Origin: Clostridia bacterium
GTDB taxonomy: Bacteria; Bacillota; Clostridia; TANB77; CAG-508
NCBI GenBank assembly: GCA_017404545.1
Contig: JAFRCC010000016.1
Span: forward strand, 1 to 64,000
Length of the DNA stretch: 64,000 nucleotides
Reading direction: 5' to 3'
In this document: piece by piece, positions 52,282 through 61,837 of the stretch
Position numbering within the stretch: position 1 is the stretch's first letter
Layout: each line of letters starts with the position of its first letter
Translations under genes and position numbers: made by a program
The notes under the pieces: model-generated
The model's database searches: none
Seen by the model: only the letters and a program-made list of their open reading frames with translations
Told to the model about the DNA's origin: nothing

Positions 52282-53283
52282 ATGAAAAATTTAAATGTAA
52301 CAAAAAGAGGAAATGTTTATCAATATAGATTTGAAATAGAGAAAGTAAATGGTAAAAGAAAGTTTATAACTAAATCTGGATTTAAAACTAAAAATGAAAC
52401 ATATGTTGAAGGTCAAAAACTATGAATTTATACCTTAATGGTAATATAACAAATGAATCACAAATGAGTTATTCTGAATATTTAGATTATTGGATGAGTG
52501 AGTACTTTGAAATTAATTATAAATATTCTACAGCAAAAAGATATAAAGAATCTTTTAGTAATATAAAAAGAGAGTTAGGTAATTTTAGACTATCTGCAAT
52601 AACTCCATATATGTTAAATCAGGCATTATTAAGATTGTATCAAACATCAACAACTAAAGAAGCATGGTGAAGTATTTGCACTAACTTGGGATGATATAGA
52701 TTTTAAAAATAGAATTATTAAAATTAGTAAAACTGCGTATGCAAAAGATAAAGAAGAAAAAGATAGATGGTATTTAGGTACTACTAAAACAGTTGGTAGC
52801 CAAAGAGATGTTTATATTTGTGTTACTTTATATAAAATACTATTAGATTATAAAGAATTACAAGATAATTATAAAAAGCAATACGGTAAAAATTATAAAA
52901 AATATGCTTTAAAGGAAGTAAAAAATAAATATGGTAAGTTAGTTGAATATAAAATTGTAGAAAGTAATTCAAGATACAATAAAGTAGATATGATATTTAC
53001 TAAAAAAGATGGAACATATTCTGGAACAGATATTATTAAATATCCTTTCAAAATAATTCATCATGAACTGGGAATAAAATGTAGATTTTATGATTTAAGA
53101 GGAAGTTTTGCTACTATTAGTTTAAGAAATGGCTGTGAAATCAAAGATATTGCTGAAGTATTAGGACATAAAAGAATAGAAACAACTGAAAAGTATTATA
53201 TATCAAGTACAAAGGAAGATAAGAAAAAAGTAAGTGAACTATTTGAACTAAAATTTATTTCAGATAACAATAGTAAGCAATAG
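52282..53283 (+). pseudogene. decayed tyrosine recombinase
   Basis: Three pieces of one integrase remain: MKNLNVTKRGNVYQYRFEIE (arm domain), after a one-base shift near 52420 YLDYWMSEYFEINYKYSTAK (core-binding domain), and after an in-gene deletion of about 100 codons near 52672 GEVFALTWDDIDFKNRII with FYDLRGSFATISLR, LGHKR and the Tyr in TTEKYYISST. The catalytic Arg I block is lost at the deletion. It belongs to the Tn916 family and was probably the recombinase of the 9.4-kb insertion. Confidence 0.8.
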
Positions 53284-53362
53284 ATTGATTAAGAAAAAGT
53301 TAAAATATGTTATAATATAAATTAAGTTATTACTTATGAACTTATGAGAGGATGTAAAAGTT

Positions 53363-55096
53363 ATGGATGAATTTGTGTTTGAACTAGATAAAAAAGTTAA
53401 TATGGGTAAAATAACAGATAATGATTTTAAAGAAAGTAAATCAATTTCGCTTATTAGAGATTTATTAGAAAAAAATAACAAAATAAAAGTAAGGACAACT
53501 GAAGCAGATAAAATACCTGATTTAGATGGTAGAGTAAGCATTTTAGATACAAATAAACATGATAGAATTATTGTAGAAGTCCAAAGTAAAACATTGCCAG
53601 AAGAATATAATGAAGATAACCCATATCATTATGACTGTGATACTAAAGTTTTAAATGTTGTAAAATATAATAAGTCTTTTAATCCTGTTGTGTTATTTTT
53701 AAGTGATATAAAAAATAAAAAATTATATTATAAGTTAATCACTAAAGAATATATTAAGGAATTAAATTTTAGTAATCAAGAAAATAAGAGAATAAAGTTT
53801 GATGACAATGATTTATATGAAGAGGAAAAATTTATAAAAGAGATAGTTGAATATGCTAGGCTTAAAACATTGATAATTAATAGTGGTGAAAATGCATTAG
53901 TAACCTCATATATTAATGGCCCTAATAAATACTATAATTTAATGCAAGAAGAAATTGATAAAGTTAATTATCGTTTTGATCACGATTTAAAGGTAATAAA
54001 AGATACTTTATTTCCTCACGTATGGAAATTTGGCATTGCCTATAATAAAACAGAAAAAGGTTTTGTTTTAGGTATATATAAAGTATATAAAGGAAGCAAT
54101 GATACTTTAGTAAAGAATTTTGATATTGAAAGTAATTATATGTTGTCAACTTTTTCAAATGCTGATGGTAATATTTCAGATGTATTGAACGGGTGGACTA
54201 ATAAGTGCATAAATGAGTTTTACAACGTATATACATTACATCCAAATTTTTGTTGTGATGATGCATTATCGGAAATAATTTTTAATTTCTTGGATAATAT
54301 TACTTATTTATCAGATAGAATTAAAAATAAGAATAATTGGGATTATTATAAAGATAAAGAAAAGGTGAATGTAATTCATTCCTATGTAAATGGATTAACA
54401 AAATTTTATAAAACTATTTGGAATGATAGAGAAAAATATCCTGATGCTAAAATTTTAGAACCTTCATATAAAGTTATAAATAAGTTTATAATTTTTAATC
54501 CATTTGTAACTTTCCCAAATAGTAAACAACTTTTAGAAAAATGCATTTTTGAAAAAGATGACACTCCTTTTCAAGAAAATGTTTTTTACAATAGTCATAT
54601 TAATATGGATTTAGTAATGTCAGCTATTATTGAATTGGAAAAAAGAGGTATTAAAGAAATATCTAGAATTCATTCAAAATATGATAATAATTTAGTAGAA
54701 AAAATTTTTATGAAATTAAAAGAGTCATACGAATATACACAAAGAAAACTAAAATTAGATGATAAGCAAATGATAAAAGGTCAATATACAATTTATTATT
54801 TTGAAAAAAAACAAGATGCATATTGTCTTAATTATAATGATAATAAATCATTAGAAATTATTTTTAAAAAAGAAAAAGAAGATAAGTATGAAGATATAAA
54901 AAATAATTCAATTCAATTTGGGGTTTTTAAAGATTTTTCAAGAATTCAATGTCCGTTATATAATTTGACTAGATTATTAATTAATAAAGGATGTATGGAA
55001 GCACAAGGGATGAACTTTAAATTTATATCGGAAACATTAGATATTTTTAACTTGAATGATTTTCCTATTTTAACAACAAATATTAAACGAGATTAA
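53363..55096 (+). CDS. DUF4365-like nuclease candidate, 577 aa
   Basis: Residues 20-140 have the PD-(D/E)XK order of DUF4365 proteins: DFKESKSISLIRDLLEKN, then IPDLDGRVSILD and DRIIVEVQSKTLP (D ... E-V-Q-S-K), and NPVVLFLSDIKNKKLYYKLI. DUF4365 modules occur in defence and mobile-element proteins as nucleases. The remaining 430 residues match nothing I know; RFDHDLKVIKDTLFPHVWKF starts this unknown domain. It stands alone behind the dead integrase with a GAGAGGA ribosome site. Candidate single-gene defence protein. Confidence 0.5.
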   Translation: MDEFVFELDKKVNMGKITDNDFKESKSISLIRDLLEKNNKIKVRTTEADKIPDLDGRVSILDTNKHDRIIVEVQSKTLPEEYNEDNPYHYDCDTKVLNVVKYNKSFNPVVLFLSDIKNKKLYYKLITKEYIKELNFSNQENKRIKFDDNDLYEEEKFIKEIVEYARLKTLIINSGENALVTSYINGPNKYYNLMQEEIDKVNYRFDHDLKVIKDTLFPHVWKFGIAYNKTEKGFVLGIYKVYKGSNDTLVKNFDIESNYMLSTFSNADGNISDVLNGWTNKCINEFYNVYTLHPNFCCDDALSEIIFNFLDNITYLSDRIKNKNNWDYYKDKEKVNVIHSYVNGLTKFYKTIWNDREKYPDAKILEPSYKVINKFIIFNPFVTFPNSKQLLEKCIFEKDDTPFQENVFYNSHINMDLVMSAIIELEKRGIKEISRIHSKYDNNLVEKIFMKLKESYEYTQRKLKLDDKQMIKGQYTIYYFEKKQDAYCLNYNDNKSLEIIFKKEKEDKYEDIKNNSIQFGVFKDFSRIQCPLYNLTRLLINKGCMEAQGMNFKFISETLDIFNLNDFPILTTNIKRD

Positions 55097-55189
55097 ATAA
55101 TTTATAATTTAATAATAATAAAAATATTTAATTATATATTTGATTACAATTGGTAATTATTATATACTTATAATAAGTGAACGAATGTG

Positions 55190-55345
55190 GTCAATGTCCA
55201 CAAATAGTCCACAGTAGATAAATACTATAAGTACAGATAATACTATAAATACAATAAATACAGATGATACCTGATACCGGAATACAATAAATACAAATTA
55301 GATACAAACACTAGAAAAGTACTGATACATAAGGAAAAAGCACAT
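55190..55345. repeat. short degenerate repeats in the gap 55097-55443
   Basis: The stretch is built from overlapping words: ACAATAAATACA occurs at about 55250 and 55283, and ATACTATAA, ACAGATAATAC, ACAGATGATAC and TTAGATACAAAC are interspersed. It resembles worn iterons or recombinase binding sites. No gene was seen in this 347-base gap. Confidence 0.35.
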
Positions 55346-55443
55346 ATTTTGAACAATTCTTTTTGGAGCAGATATAGAAAATTTGCTCCTTTTATTATAT
55401 AATAAAAATGGATTTAGTATAAATTAGAAAAGAGGTACAATGT

Positions 55444-56205
55444 ATGATAGAAAAAATTATGGAATTATATAAAGAAAGAACAAAAAAAGAATGTTATAGG
55501 ATTGAGATTGAAGAAGGCATTACACCAAGTATTATGGATGATAAAATTGGAGGAATTCCTTATTTACCTGCTGGTGAAGAGTATCCGTTAGATAAAAATA
55601 ATAATCCGATGATTCTACTAATACAGATTAATTTGGGAAATATAAAATTGGATAATTATCCACAAGAAGGTATTTTAGAAATATTTATTGATAAAGAATG
55701 TACTTGGCCATGTGACTATAAAATAAGATATTATAGAAATATTACAGAATATAGAAAAAATCTTACCCAAATAGATTCCGAAAATTATATTTATGATAAA
55801 CCTTTAAAAATTAAATTAATAAAAGATATAGAACATATGCCATTATCTGATTACAGATTTTCTGATGTAATGTCAGAAGTAATTAAGGAAGTAGCTGGAG
55901 TTGAAATAAATAATTATTCTGAAGTAGAAGAATTTTTCAACAAAAACGGATATGATATGTATGACGAATTATATAAAATAAACATATTCCCTGGAAATAT
56001 ATCTGGATATGCAGATTTTACTCAAACAGATCCACGACCAATTAAAGATGCAGAAGGGAAAGTTGAATGCTTAGTTAAAATTGATAGTAATTTAGGTCAT
56101 GGGATTATGATAGGAGACAGTGGAATAATATTTTCATTTATTTCAGAAGAAGATATTAAATCTGGAAATTTCAATAATGCAATAGTTGATTGGGATTGTT
56201 GCTAA
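55444..56205 (+). CDS. DUF1963 (YwqG-like) protein
   Basis: IGGIPYLPAGEEYPLDKNNN, then MILLIQINLGNI, GILEIFIDKE and late LVKIDSNLGHGIMIGDSGII follow the beta-rich DUF1963 pattern. The function of this family is unknown, though members often sit beside toxin-immunity genes. It is 253 residues, the usual length, and is followed by a 230-base gap with a strong inverted repeat. Confidence 0.8.
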   Translation: MIEKIMELYKERTKKECYRIEIEEGITPSIMDDKIGGIPYLPAGEEYPLDKNNNPMILLIQINLGNIKLDNYPQEGILEIFIDKECTWPCDYKIRYYRNITEYRKNLTQIDSENYIYDKPLKIKLIKDIEHMPLSDYRFSDVMSEVIKEVAGVEINNYSEVEEFFNKNGYDMYDELYKINIFPGNISGYADFTQTDPRPIKDAEGKVECLVKIDSNLGHGIMIGDSGIIFSFISEEDIKSGNFNNAIVDWDCC

Positions 56206-56366
56206 ATAATTAAGATTTAATACAAAATGTTATCATTACCAAGACTATCAATATAAAGAAATCGATAGTGTTATAGAGTTAGAGAATGGAGAATGATGTG
56301 CATTTTAAATAAAAAATGAAATATAATTCTATTTATCAAAACATCTTACAACAAGTTGAGAACTAT

Positions 56367-56407
56367 CGTCAAGATATGTTTCAATTAAATTAAAACATAT
56401 CTTGACG
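56367..56407. other. perfect 15-bp inverted repeat between convergent genes
   Basis: CGTCAAGATATGTTT (56367-56381) and AAACATATCTTGACG (56393-56407) are exact complements around an 11-base loop. A T-tract is lacking on both sides, so it may be a processed small RNA or a protein-binding site as well as a terminator of the convergent DUF1963 and PH-like genes. Confidence 0.5.
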
Positions 56408-56432
56408 TAATCATGGATTTAACAATAATATA

Positions 56433-56888
56433 TTACTTACCATATTTTTCCATAAAACGAGCAAAGTTTTCATTATGATATGGAAAATCATTTTCTACTA
56501 CATTTGCATATAACTTATGAGATTTACCATCCAAGGTATTTATTTCAATTCTTTTTGTTTTAGAATTTAATAAAGCAAAATTCTTAATCTTTATTCCCTT
56601 TATGTTGTTTGTTGGTATAAATATATGATTTTCTTTATCTAGTGTCATTTTTGATGGCTTAGAAAGTGTAAATAAACCACTTAAAGCTCCAGCTTTTAAA
56701 TAAAACATCGCAATACCATTTTCAGTAGCATTTATTAGTAAACCATCATATGGGTATTCCATACCGGCGACTACACCACTAACTTTTTGTTTATCTTGGC
56801 AAGCAACAAAAAATAAATTATTATTTCCTAAAGCATCTATGCTTGCAAATAATTCTTGAACCTTTTCAATTGTATTAAATTCTTCCAT
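56433..56888 (-). CDS. uncharacterised beta-rich protein, 151 aa
   Basis: The chain is rich in alternating beta strands (DGLLINATENGIAMFYLKAG, HIFIPTNNIKGIKIKNFALL, RIEINTLDGKSHKLY) with a final helix, like PH-domain-type proteins of clostridia. No name can be given. It has a GGAGG ribosome site on the minus strand and is divergent from the full-length DUF2130 gene. Confidence 0.6.
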   Translation of the reverse strand: MEEFNTIEKVQELFASIDALGNNNLFFVACQDKQKVSGVVAGMEYPYDGLLINATENGIAMFYLKAGALSGLFTLSKPSKMTLDKENHIFIPTNNIKGIKIKNFALLNSKTKRIEINTLDGKSHKLYANVVENDFPYHNENFARFMEKYGK

Positions 56889-57106
56889 CTTTTTCCTCCT
56901 AAATAGTTTATTTGCGTCCCATATTATAATACAAAAGAAAAAAATTTAAAATATATTTTATTAACTTTTTATGGTACAATATTAATAATAAACAAAAAAA
57001 TCCTAATAAATAGAAAAAAATGAAGATGTATTAGAAGATACACTATTAAAATAATTGTGGAAAAGTAGAGAAAAATGTTTAAAAAACAACAGAAAGAAGT
57101 GGTTAG

Positions 57107-58414
57107 ATGAATGAAATTAAATGTCCAAGTTGTGGTAAGGTTTTTCAAATAGATGAAAGCTCTTATGATTCAATTGTTAAACAGATTCGTGATAAAGAAT
57201 TTGAAAAAGAGATTTCTTCTCGTGATGAACATTATAAATCTGAGAAAGAGAATGCTGTTAAAATTGCTGAGGCTCATTTGCGTGAGGAATTAAATAAAAC
57301 TATTAAAGACCAAGAGATGGAAATTAATAATTTAAAAAATGAGATTAAAAATAAAGATGAGAATATTAAGAATAAAGAGGAGTCTATTAAGAATCAAGTT
57401 GAGAAAAATCTTAATGAGGAAATTAATAAAAAAATTCTTGAGATTAATGAACTTAAAAATAAATTAGAAAATCAGAAAACTCAAAATGAACTTGATATTC
57501 AAAAAGCTGTTACAGAGCGTGAAAAACAAATTGATAAATTAAATAATGAACTTAGTCAGAGGAGCACGGAGTTTGAACTTAAAGAGAAGTCTATGAAGGA
57601 GACATATGAATCTAAATTAAAAGATAAAGATGAACAGATTTCTTATTATCGTGATTTTAAAGCTAAACAATCTACTAAGATGATTGGTGAAAGCTTGGAG
57701 GTTCATTGTAGTACTGAGTTCAATCAAATTCGTCCACTATTTGATAATTGTACTTTTGAAAAAGATAATGATGCGAAGACTGGCTCTAAGGGTGATTTTA
57801 TTTTTAGATATTTTGCTGATCCAGATCAAACACAAGAGATTGTCTCTATTATGTTTGAAATGAAAAATGAAGCTGATACAACAGCTACAAAACATAAGAA
57901 TGAAGATTTCTTTAAAGAGCTTGATAAAGACAGAAAAGAAAAAAATTGTGAGTATGCAGTTTTGGTATCTTTATTAGAATCAGATAATGATTATTATAAT
58001 AATGGTATTGTTGATGTATCATACAGATATGAAAAGATGTATGTAATACGTCCACAGTTCTTTATACCATTAATTACTTTAATAACTAACTTAGCTAAAA
58101 AATCTATTGATTATAAAAATGAGCTTGCAGAAATTAGAAATCAAAATATTGATATAACTCACTTTGAAGAAAATATAAATAAATTTAAAGAAGGATTTGC
58201 TAGAAATTATAGACTAGCAAGTGAGAGATTCCATACTGCCATCGAAGAGATAGATAAGACAATAGATCATTTGCAAAAGACAAAAGAAGCATTATTATCT
58301 AGTGAGAATAATTTAAGGCTGGCAAATAACAAGGCAGATGATTTAACTGTTAAAAGATTAACAACAAATAATCCAACAGTAAGAAAAATGTTTGAGGATT
58401 TGAAGGAGGAATAA
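57107..58414 (+). CDS. DUF2130-family protein, full length
   Basis: A 435-residue protein: zinc-ribbon-like start NEIKCPSCGKVFQIDESSYD, coiled coil to about residue 190, then DUF2130 with GDFIFRYFADPDQTQEIVSI, MFEMKNEADTTATKHKNEDF and KNCEYAVLVSLLESDNDYYN. The D ... E-x-K (FEMKNEA) pattern suggests a restriction-endonuclease-like fold, but activity is unproven. The first 218 codons are duplicated at 47729. The last nine residues, NPTVRKMFE and on, are intact, so this copy should function. Confidence 0.8.
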   Translation: MNEIKCPSCGKVFQIDESSYDSIVKQIRDKEFEKEISSRDEHYKSEKENAVKIAEAHLREELNKTIKDQEMEINNLKNEIKNKDENIKNKEESIKNQVEKNLNEEINKKILEINELKNKLENQKTQNELDIQKAVTEREKQIDKLNNELSQRSTEFELKEKSMKETYESKLKDKDEQISYYRDFKAKQSTKMIGESLEVHCSTEFNQIRPLFDNCTFEKDNDAKTGSKGDFIFRYFADPDQTQEIVSIMFEMKNEADTTATKHKNEDFFKELDKDRKEKNCEYAVLVSLLESDNDYYNNGIVDVSYRYEKMYVIRPQFFIPLITLITNLAKKSIDYKNELAEIRNQNIDITHFEENINKFKEGFARNYRLASERFHTAIEEIDKTIDHLQKTKEALLSSENNLRLANNKADDLTVKRLTTNNPTVRKMFEDLKEE

Positions 58415-58447
58415 AAAAGAAAATAAAATCTTTATAGGGAGGTTCAT

Positions 58448-59078
58448 ATGAAATTAAAAGTTTTGGTTGATAACAACACAATTATAGATGAAATGACCAT
58501 ACAGGTGGATTAAAAACAATAATATAGAATTAGTTGCACATCCAGAATGTTTTGAAGAAAAGTATTACGATGATGAGTATATTGGAACATCTATGAAAAA
58601 AGAAAAATTAGACATAGTATGTGACTTAAACCTAACAAAAGAGCCTGTAAAAGTAAGTGACAATATAGTATTTCTTGGAGAGATTCCTCAAATAAATGAT
58701 TTTGAGAAAAGAGCAGCAATAGGAAAACAAAACAGTGGAGGAAAATTTGAAGATGATTTAGTAAATGACGATAGTGCAATAGTTTACAAAAGCGAAGATG
58801 GACTCTTTATTATAACTGGATGCTCTCATAGTGGAATATGTAACATTATTGAATATGCCAAAAGAGTCACTGGTGATAATAGAATCGTGGGTGTAATTGG
58901 AGGAATGCATCTTTTTGAAATAGATAACAAACTGGAAAAAAATATTGAGTATTTTAAAAATAATAAAATAAAAAAATTATATCCATGCCATTGTGTTTCT
59001 TTAAAAGCTAAAATTGAAATGGGAAAAAGAATAGAAATACATGAAGTGGGAGTAGTGACAGAAATTTGTATTAACTAA
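58448..59078 (+). pseudogene. metallo-beta-lactamase-fold hydrolase, internally deleted
   Basis: MKLKVLVDNNTIIDE, the normal start of a clostridial MBL-fold hydrolase, is joined straight to DHTGGLKTI, deleting about 60 codons with most of the H-x-H-x-D-H metal site; a one-base shift follows near 58510. Beyond it NIELVAHPECFEEKYYD to the end (FIITGCSHSGICNIIEYAKR, VIGGMHLFE, LYPCHC) is intact. An ATG at 58593 leaves a 161-residue frame, but the protein would lack the catalytic centre. Confidence 0.75.
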
Positions 59079-59095
59079 AAAAATTGAGAATAATA

Positions 59096-59126
59096 AGGCA
59101 TCTAGCTTTAGCTAGGTGTCTCTTAT
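59096..59126 (+). terminator. rho-independent terminator
   Basis: AGGCATCTAGC and GCTAGGTGTCT pair with one wobble, followed by TTATAT. It closes the metallo-beta-lactamase remnant. The 317-base gap 59079-59395 also holds the repeat-flanked promoter described next; 59127-59272 shows nothing else. Confidence 0.65.
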
Positions 59127-59272
59127 ATATGATTCCTACAGTCTGGAAAATTTACCAGGTTAAATACGGTAAACTTTGAATGTATAGCTTATTTTACGTA
59201 TAAAGTAATATGTACTTAAATCGCATAAAATCTTTAGAAATAGAATAAAAATAATAGAATAAGCAATAATAT

Positions 59273-59310
59273 ATTACGAAAAAGTTACATATATGGAAAA
59301 AATTCGTAAT
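59273..59310 (+). repeat. 38-bp operator-like repeat, copy 1
   Basis: A 38-bp unit starting ATTACGAA and ending TTCGTAAT, with GTTACATATATGG inside. The ends are inverted repeats. It lies just upstream of the -35 box at 59316. Copy 2 (59347-59384) differs at two positions. Confidence 0.7.
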
Positions 59311-59315
59311 AAAAT

Positions 59316-59344
59316 TTGACCAAATCATGATAAAATGTTATAAT
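59316..59344 (+). promoter_or_regulatory. promoter of the AAA/DUF4143 gene
   Basis: TTGACC (59316-59321) and TATAAT (59339-59344) with a 17-base spacer lie exactly between the two 38-bp repeats, so a protein bound to both repeats would cover or loop the promoter. Confidence 0.75.
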
Positions 59345-59346
59345 GT

Positions 59347-59384
59347 ATTACAAAAAAGTTACGTATATGGAAAAAATTCGTAAT
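59347..59384 (+). repeat. 38-bp operator-like repeat, copy 2
   Basis: Same unit as at 59273-59310 (start ATTACAAA, end TTCGTAAT). It covers the expected transcription start and ends 12 bases before the ATG at 59396; the ribosome site GGAGG follows directly. Confidence 0.7.
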
Positions 59385-59395
59385 GGAGGTTTGAC

Positions 59396-60640
59396 ATGGA
59401 AATTAAGAGAGATTTTTATTTAAATAAACTTATTGAAGGACTAGATAATGGGCTAGTAAAAATTGTTACAGGAATAAGAAGGTGTGGTAAATCATATTTG
59501 CTCGATCCGATTTTTAAAAATTATCTAATAGACCAAGGAATAAGAGAAGACCATATTATAAAGTTGGATTTAGATGAAAGAGATAATTATGTTTATCATA
59601 ACCCTGATGAATTAAACAAATATGTAAAATCCAAAATTATTGATAAAGATAAATACTATGTTATTCTTGATGAAGTTCAAAAAGTAGAAGATTTTGAATC
59701 TGTATTAATTGGATTTTTACATATGAAGAATGTAGAAGTTTATGTTACAGGAAGTAATTCAAAATTTTTATCGTCGGATATTATTACAGAATTTAGAGGT
59801 AGGGGATATGAAATAAAGGTGTATCCTTTATCGTTTAGTGAATATTATTCTATATGTGAAGGGTCAGAAGAAAAGGCTTTGAATGAATATTATACTTATG
59901 GAGGATTACCATTATCTGTACTTGCTAAATCTGATGATGCAAAGATTAATTATCTAAAATCGCAAACAGAAAATGTTTATATAAATGATATAGTCGAAAG
60001 AAATAATGTTCAACACAAAGAGGAATTAGAAATGCTTGTTCAAATAGTTGCATCTAATATTGGTGCTCTTACAAATCCGTTAAAATTATCTAATTGTTTT
60101 AAAGAGAAAGACAAATCATCAACTATGACAGATAAAACTATCTATAATTATTTGGGTTACCTACAAGACGCTTTTATGATAGAGAAAGCAAAAAGATTTG
60201 ATGTCCGTGGTAAGAGGTTTATAGAAACTCCTCAAAAATACTATTTTACAGATATGGGAATAAGAAATTCATTTTTAGATTTTAGACAAAGTGAAGAAAT
60301 TTCGCATACTATGGAAAATGTAATTTATTTAGAATTAAAAAAGAGGGGATATAACGTTGATGTTGGTACTGTTGAAATAAGAGAGGGCGATAAAAAGAAG
60401 CAATTAGAGATAGATTTTGTTGCTAATAAAGGTAATAATAAAATATACATTCAATCTGCTTTAGAAATGAAAACAAAAGAAAAGGTGGAACAAGAGCAAA
60501 AATCCTTATTAAATGTAAATGATTTTTTCAAAAAAATCATTATTGTAGGTGATAATATACCAAAATCTAGGTATGAGAATGGCATAATAATAATGAGTAT
60601 ATATGATTTCCTTTTAGATATAGACAGTTTGAATTACTAA
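59396..60640 (+). CDS. AAA ATPase with DUF4143 domain
   Basis: Walker A is GIRRCGKSY, Walker B YYVILDEVQ, followed by VYVTGSNSKFLSSDI and the GGLPLSV motif, all typical of the AAA_14/DUF4143 family. The end (QLEIDFVANKGNNKIYIQSA) is the nuclease-like D ... Q fold of DUF4143. Length 414 aa is standard. The role of the family is unclear, but members are often mobile or auto-regulated. A 38-bp repeat pair flanks its promoter. Confidence 0.85.
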   Translation: MEIKRDFYLNKLIEGLDNGLVKIVTGIRRCGKSYLLDPIFKNYLIDQGIREDHIIKLDLDERDNYVYHNPDELNKYVKSKIIDKDKYYVILDEVQKVEDFESVLIGFLHMKNVEVYVTGSNSKFLSSDIITEFRGRGYEIKVYPLSFSEYYSICEGSEEKALNEYYTYGGLPLSVLAKSDDAKINYLKSQTENVYINDIVERNNVQHKEELEMLVQIVASNIGALTNPLKLSNCFKEKDKSSTMTDKTIYNYLGYLQDAFMIEKAKRFDVRGKRFIETPQKYYFTDMGIRNSFLDFRQSEEISHTMENVIYLELKKRGYNVDVGTVEIREGDKKKQLEIDFVANKGNNKIYIQSALEMKTKEKVEQEQKSLLNVNDFFKKIIIVGDNIPKSRYENGIIIMSIYDFLLDIDSLNY

Positions 60641-60805
60641 GTGTTGAGCCAACAGAAGAAAATATATTATGAGATATAATAAATTATTCACAAGATTTTA
60701 ATGGATTGGTTGAAACGAATTTATCCACAAAAGAAATTTTATTATAGCAAGTTTGAGTAAAAATACAACAGATATGTTAAATAATAATAGTAGAGGTGTT
60801 AATAT

Positions 60806-61132
60806 ATGAGTATTTTAAACAGTGCAAGCAGTCAGTCTGTATATCGAGGATATGATTATTACAAAGAGTGTCGCGTAATTTCTTATGTACAATTGTCAAA
60901 TAAAATTTTTGAGGGAGAAGTTGAAGGAACAAATAAAATTCCATATCATGTTACAATAAATACGGAGCATCCAAAAAGTTCAACGTGCAATTGCCCATAT
61001 GCAACCGGAAGAACTACATGTAAGCATATGGTTGCATTATTCTTTGCTGTTTCACCAGAAGACAGAAGAGAATATGAAGAATGGGCTAATGCAGAAGTCT
61101 TCGGACGGTGCCTAAGAGGAGTAGATTTTTAA
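60806..61132 (+). CDS. SWIM zinc-finger protein
   Basis: The SWIM motif C-x-C-x(n)-C-x-H is present as STCNCPYATGRTTCKHMVAL. The first part (SVYRGYDYYKECRVISYVQL) matches the usual entry strand of bacterial SWIM proteins. At 108 residues it is a single domain. SWIM fingers bind nucleic acid or protein, often in recombination and chromatin roles; its partner is unknown here. Confidence 0.8.
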   Translation: MSILNSASSQSVYRGYDYYKECRVISYVQLSNKIFEGEVEGTNKIPYHVTINTEHPKSSTCNCPYATGRTTCKHMVALFFAVSPEDRREYEEWANAEVFGRCLRGVDF

Positions 61133-61154
61133 TCTACTCCTCTTTTAAAAATAA

Positions 61155-61655
61155 TTATAATTCCTTTATCTGTTTGTGGACAATTTCAAACACTAAGCTA
61201 TTTACATATACAACATCATTTATTTTATTATCAAAACAGTATTTTAATGTAATATTAGCATATGAATTTTGAGGTAAAGAATATGACGCAGATTCTAATA
61301 AATGTTCGTATTCTTCTGTGGTTAGTTTGAGAGCTAGTGCAAGCAGAGTAACTGTTCCAAATGATGGATGATATTCATAGTTAGATCTTATTTTAGAGAA
61401 TAGTCGCTTATCTATTGTAGCTTTTTTATATATTTCTGTGTCTCTTATGTTTGAATTGTCCATATATGTAAATAATGTTTCTGTAAATGTTTTTGTATTC
61501 TTTTTTTCATTTAATATTTTATTTGCTATTATATATTTTTCTGGAAATTCGTTAATTGCTATAATCGGTGTTTCAACTTCATAGTATTCAAATAATTGTA
61601 TGAGTTCTTCTGGAATTACTAATACACTAGTAAAAGATGTTCTTTGATAAAACAT
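61155..61655 (-). CDS. conserved helical domain protein (KIRSN...YHPSF type)
   Basis: The block IYKKATIDKRLFSKIRSNYE, then TVTLLALALKLTTEEYEHLL and ESASYSLPQNS is a domain that I know from the C-terminal ends of clostridial macrodomain, kinase and VWA proteins, probably a helix-turn-helix adaptor. Here it is attached only to a short N-terminal strand region. Its target is unknown. Convergent with the SWIM gene. Confidence 0.6.
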   Translation of the reverse strand: MFYQRTSFTSVLVIPEELIQLFEYYEVETPIIAINEFPEKYIIANKILNEKKNTKTFTETLFTYMDNSNIRDTEIYKKATIDKRLFSKIRSNYEYHPSFGTVTLLALALKLTTEEYEHLLESASYSLPQNSYANITLKYCFDNKINDVVYVNSLVFEIVHKQIKEL

Positions 61656-61728
61656 AAAAACTCCTTTCCATATTTAATTGATGACATTCTATCACGATTC
61701 TCTGGGTTAATAAAGAAAAAAATAAAAA

Positions 61729-61758
61729 GTCGCTTTCAAGGCGACCAATTTTAATTGG
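61729..61758 (+). other. leader hairpins of the RNA ligase gene
   Basis: GTCGC/GCGAC (61729-61745) is followed by the palindrome CCAATTTTAATTGG (61745-61758). They lie 80 bases before the ligase start. Hairpins also precede the next two genes, see 62481 and 63279. Confidence 0.4.
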
Positions 61759-61837
61759 AAAAGTGGTATACATTAATAAACTAAAAAATGTATTTAGTAT
61801 ATGCACGATGCAAAAAAATCTGAGAGGAGGTATTGTG

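Noticed and set aside
59273..59384. CRISPR-like repeat pair
   Set aside because: Only two 38-bp copies occur, the spacer between them is a promoter, and no cas gene is present.
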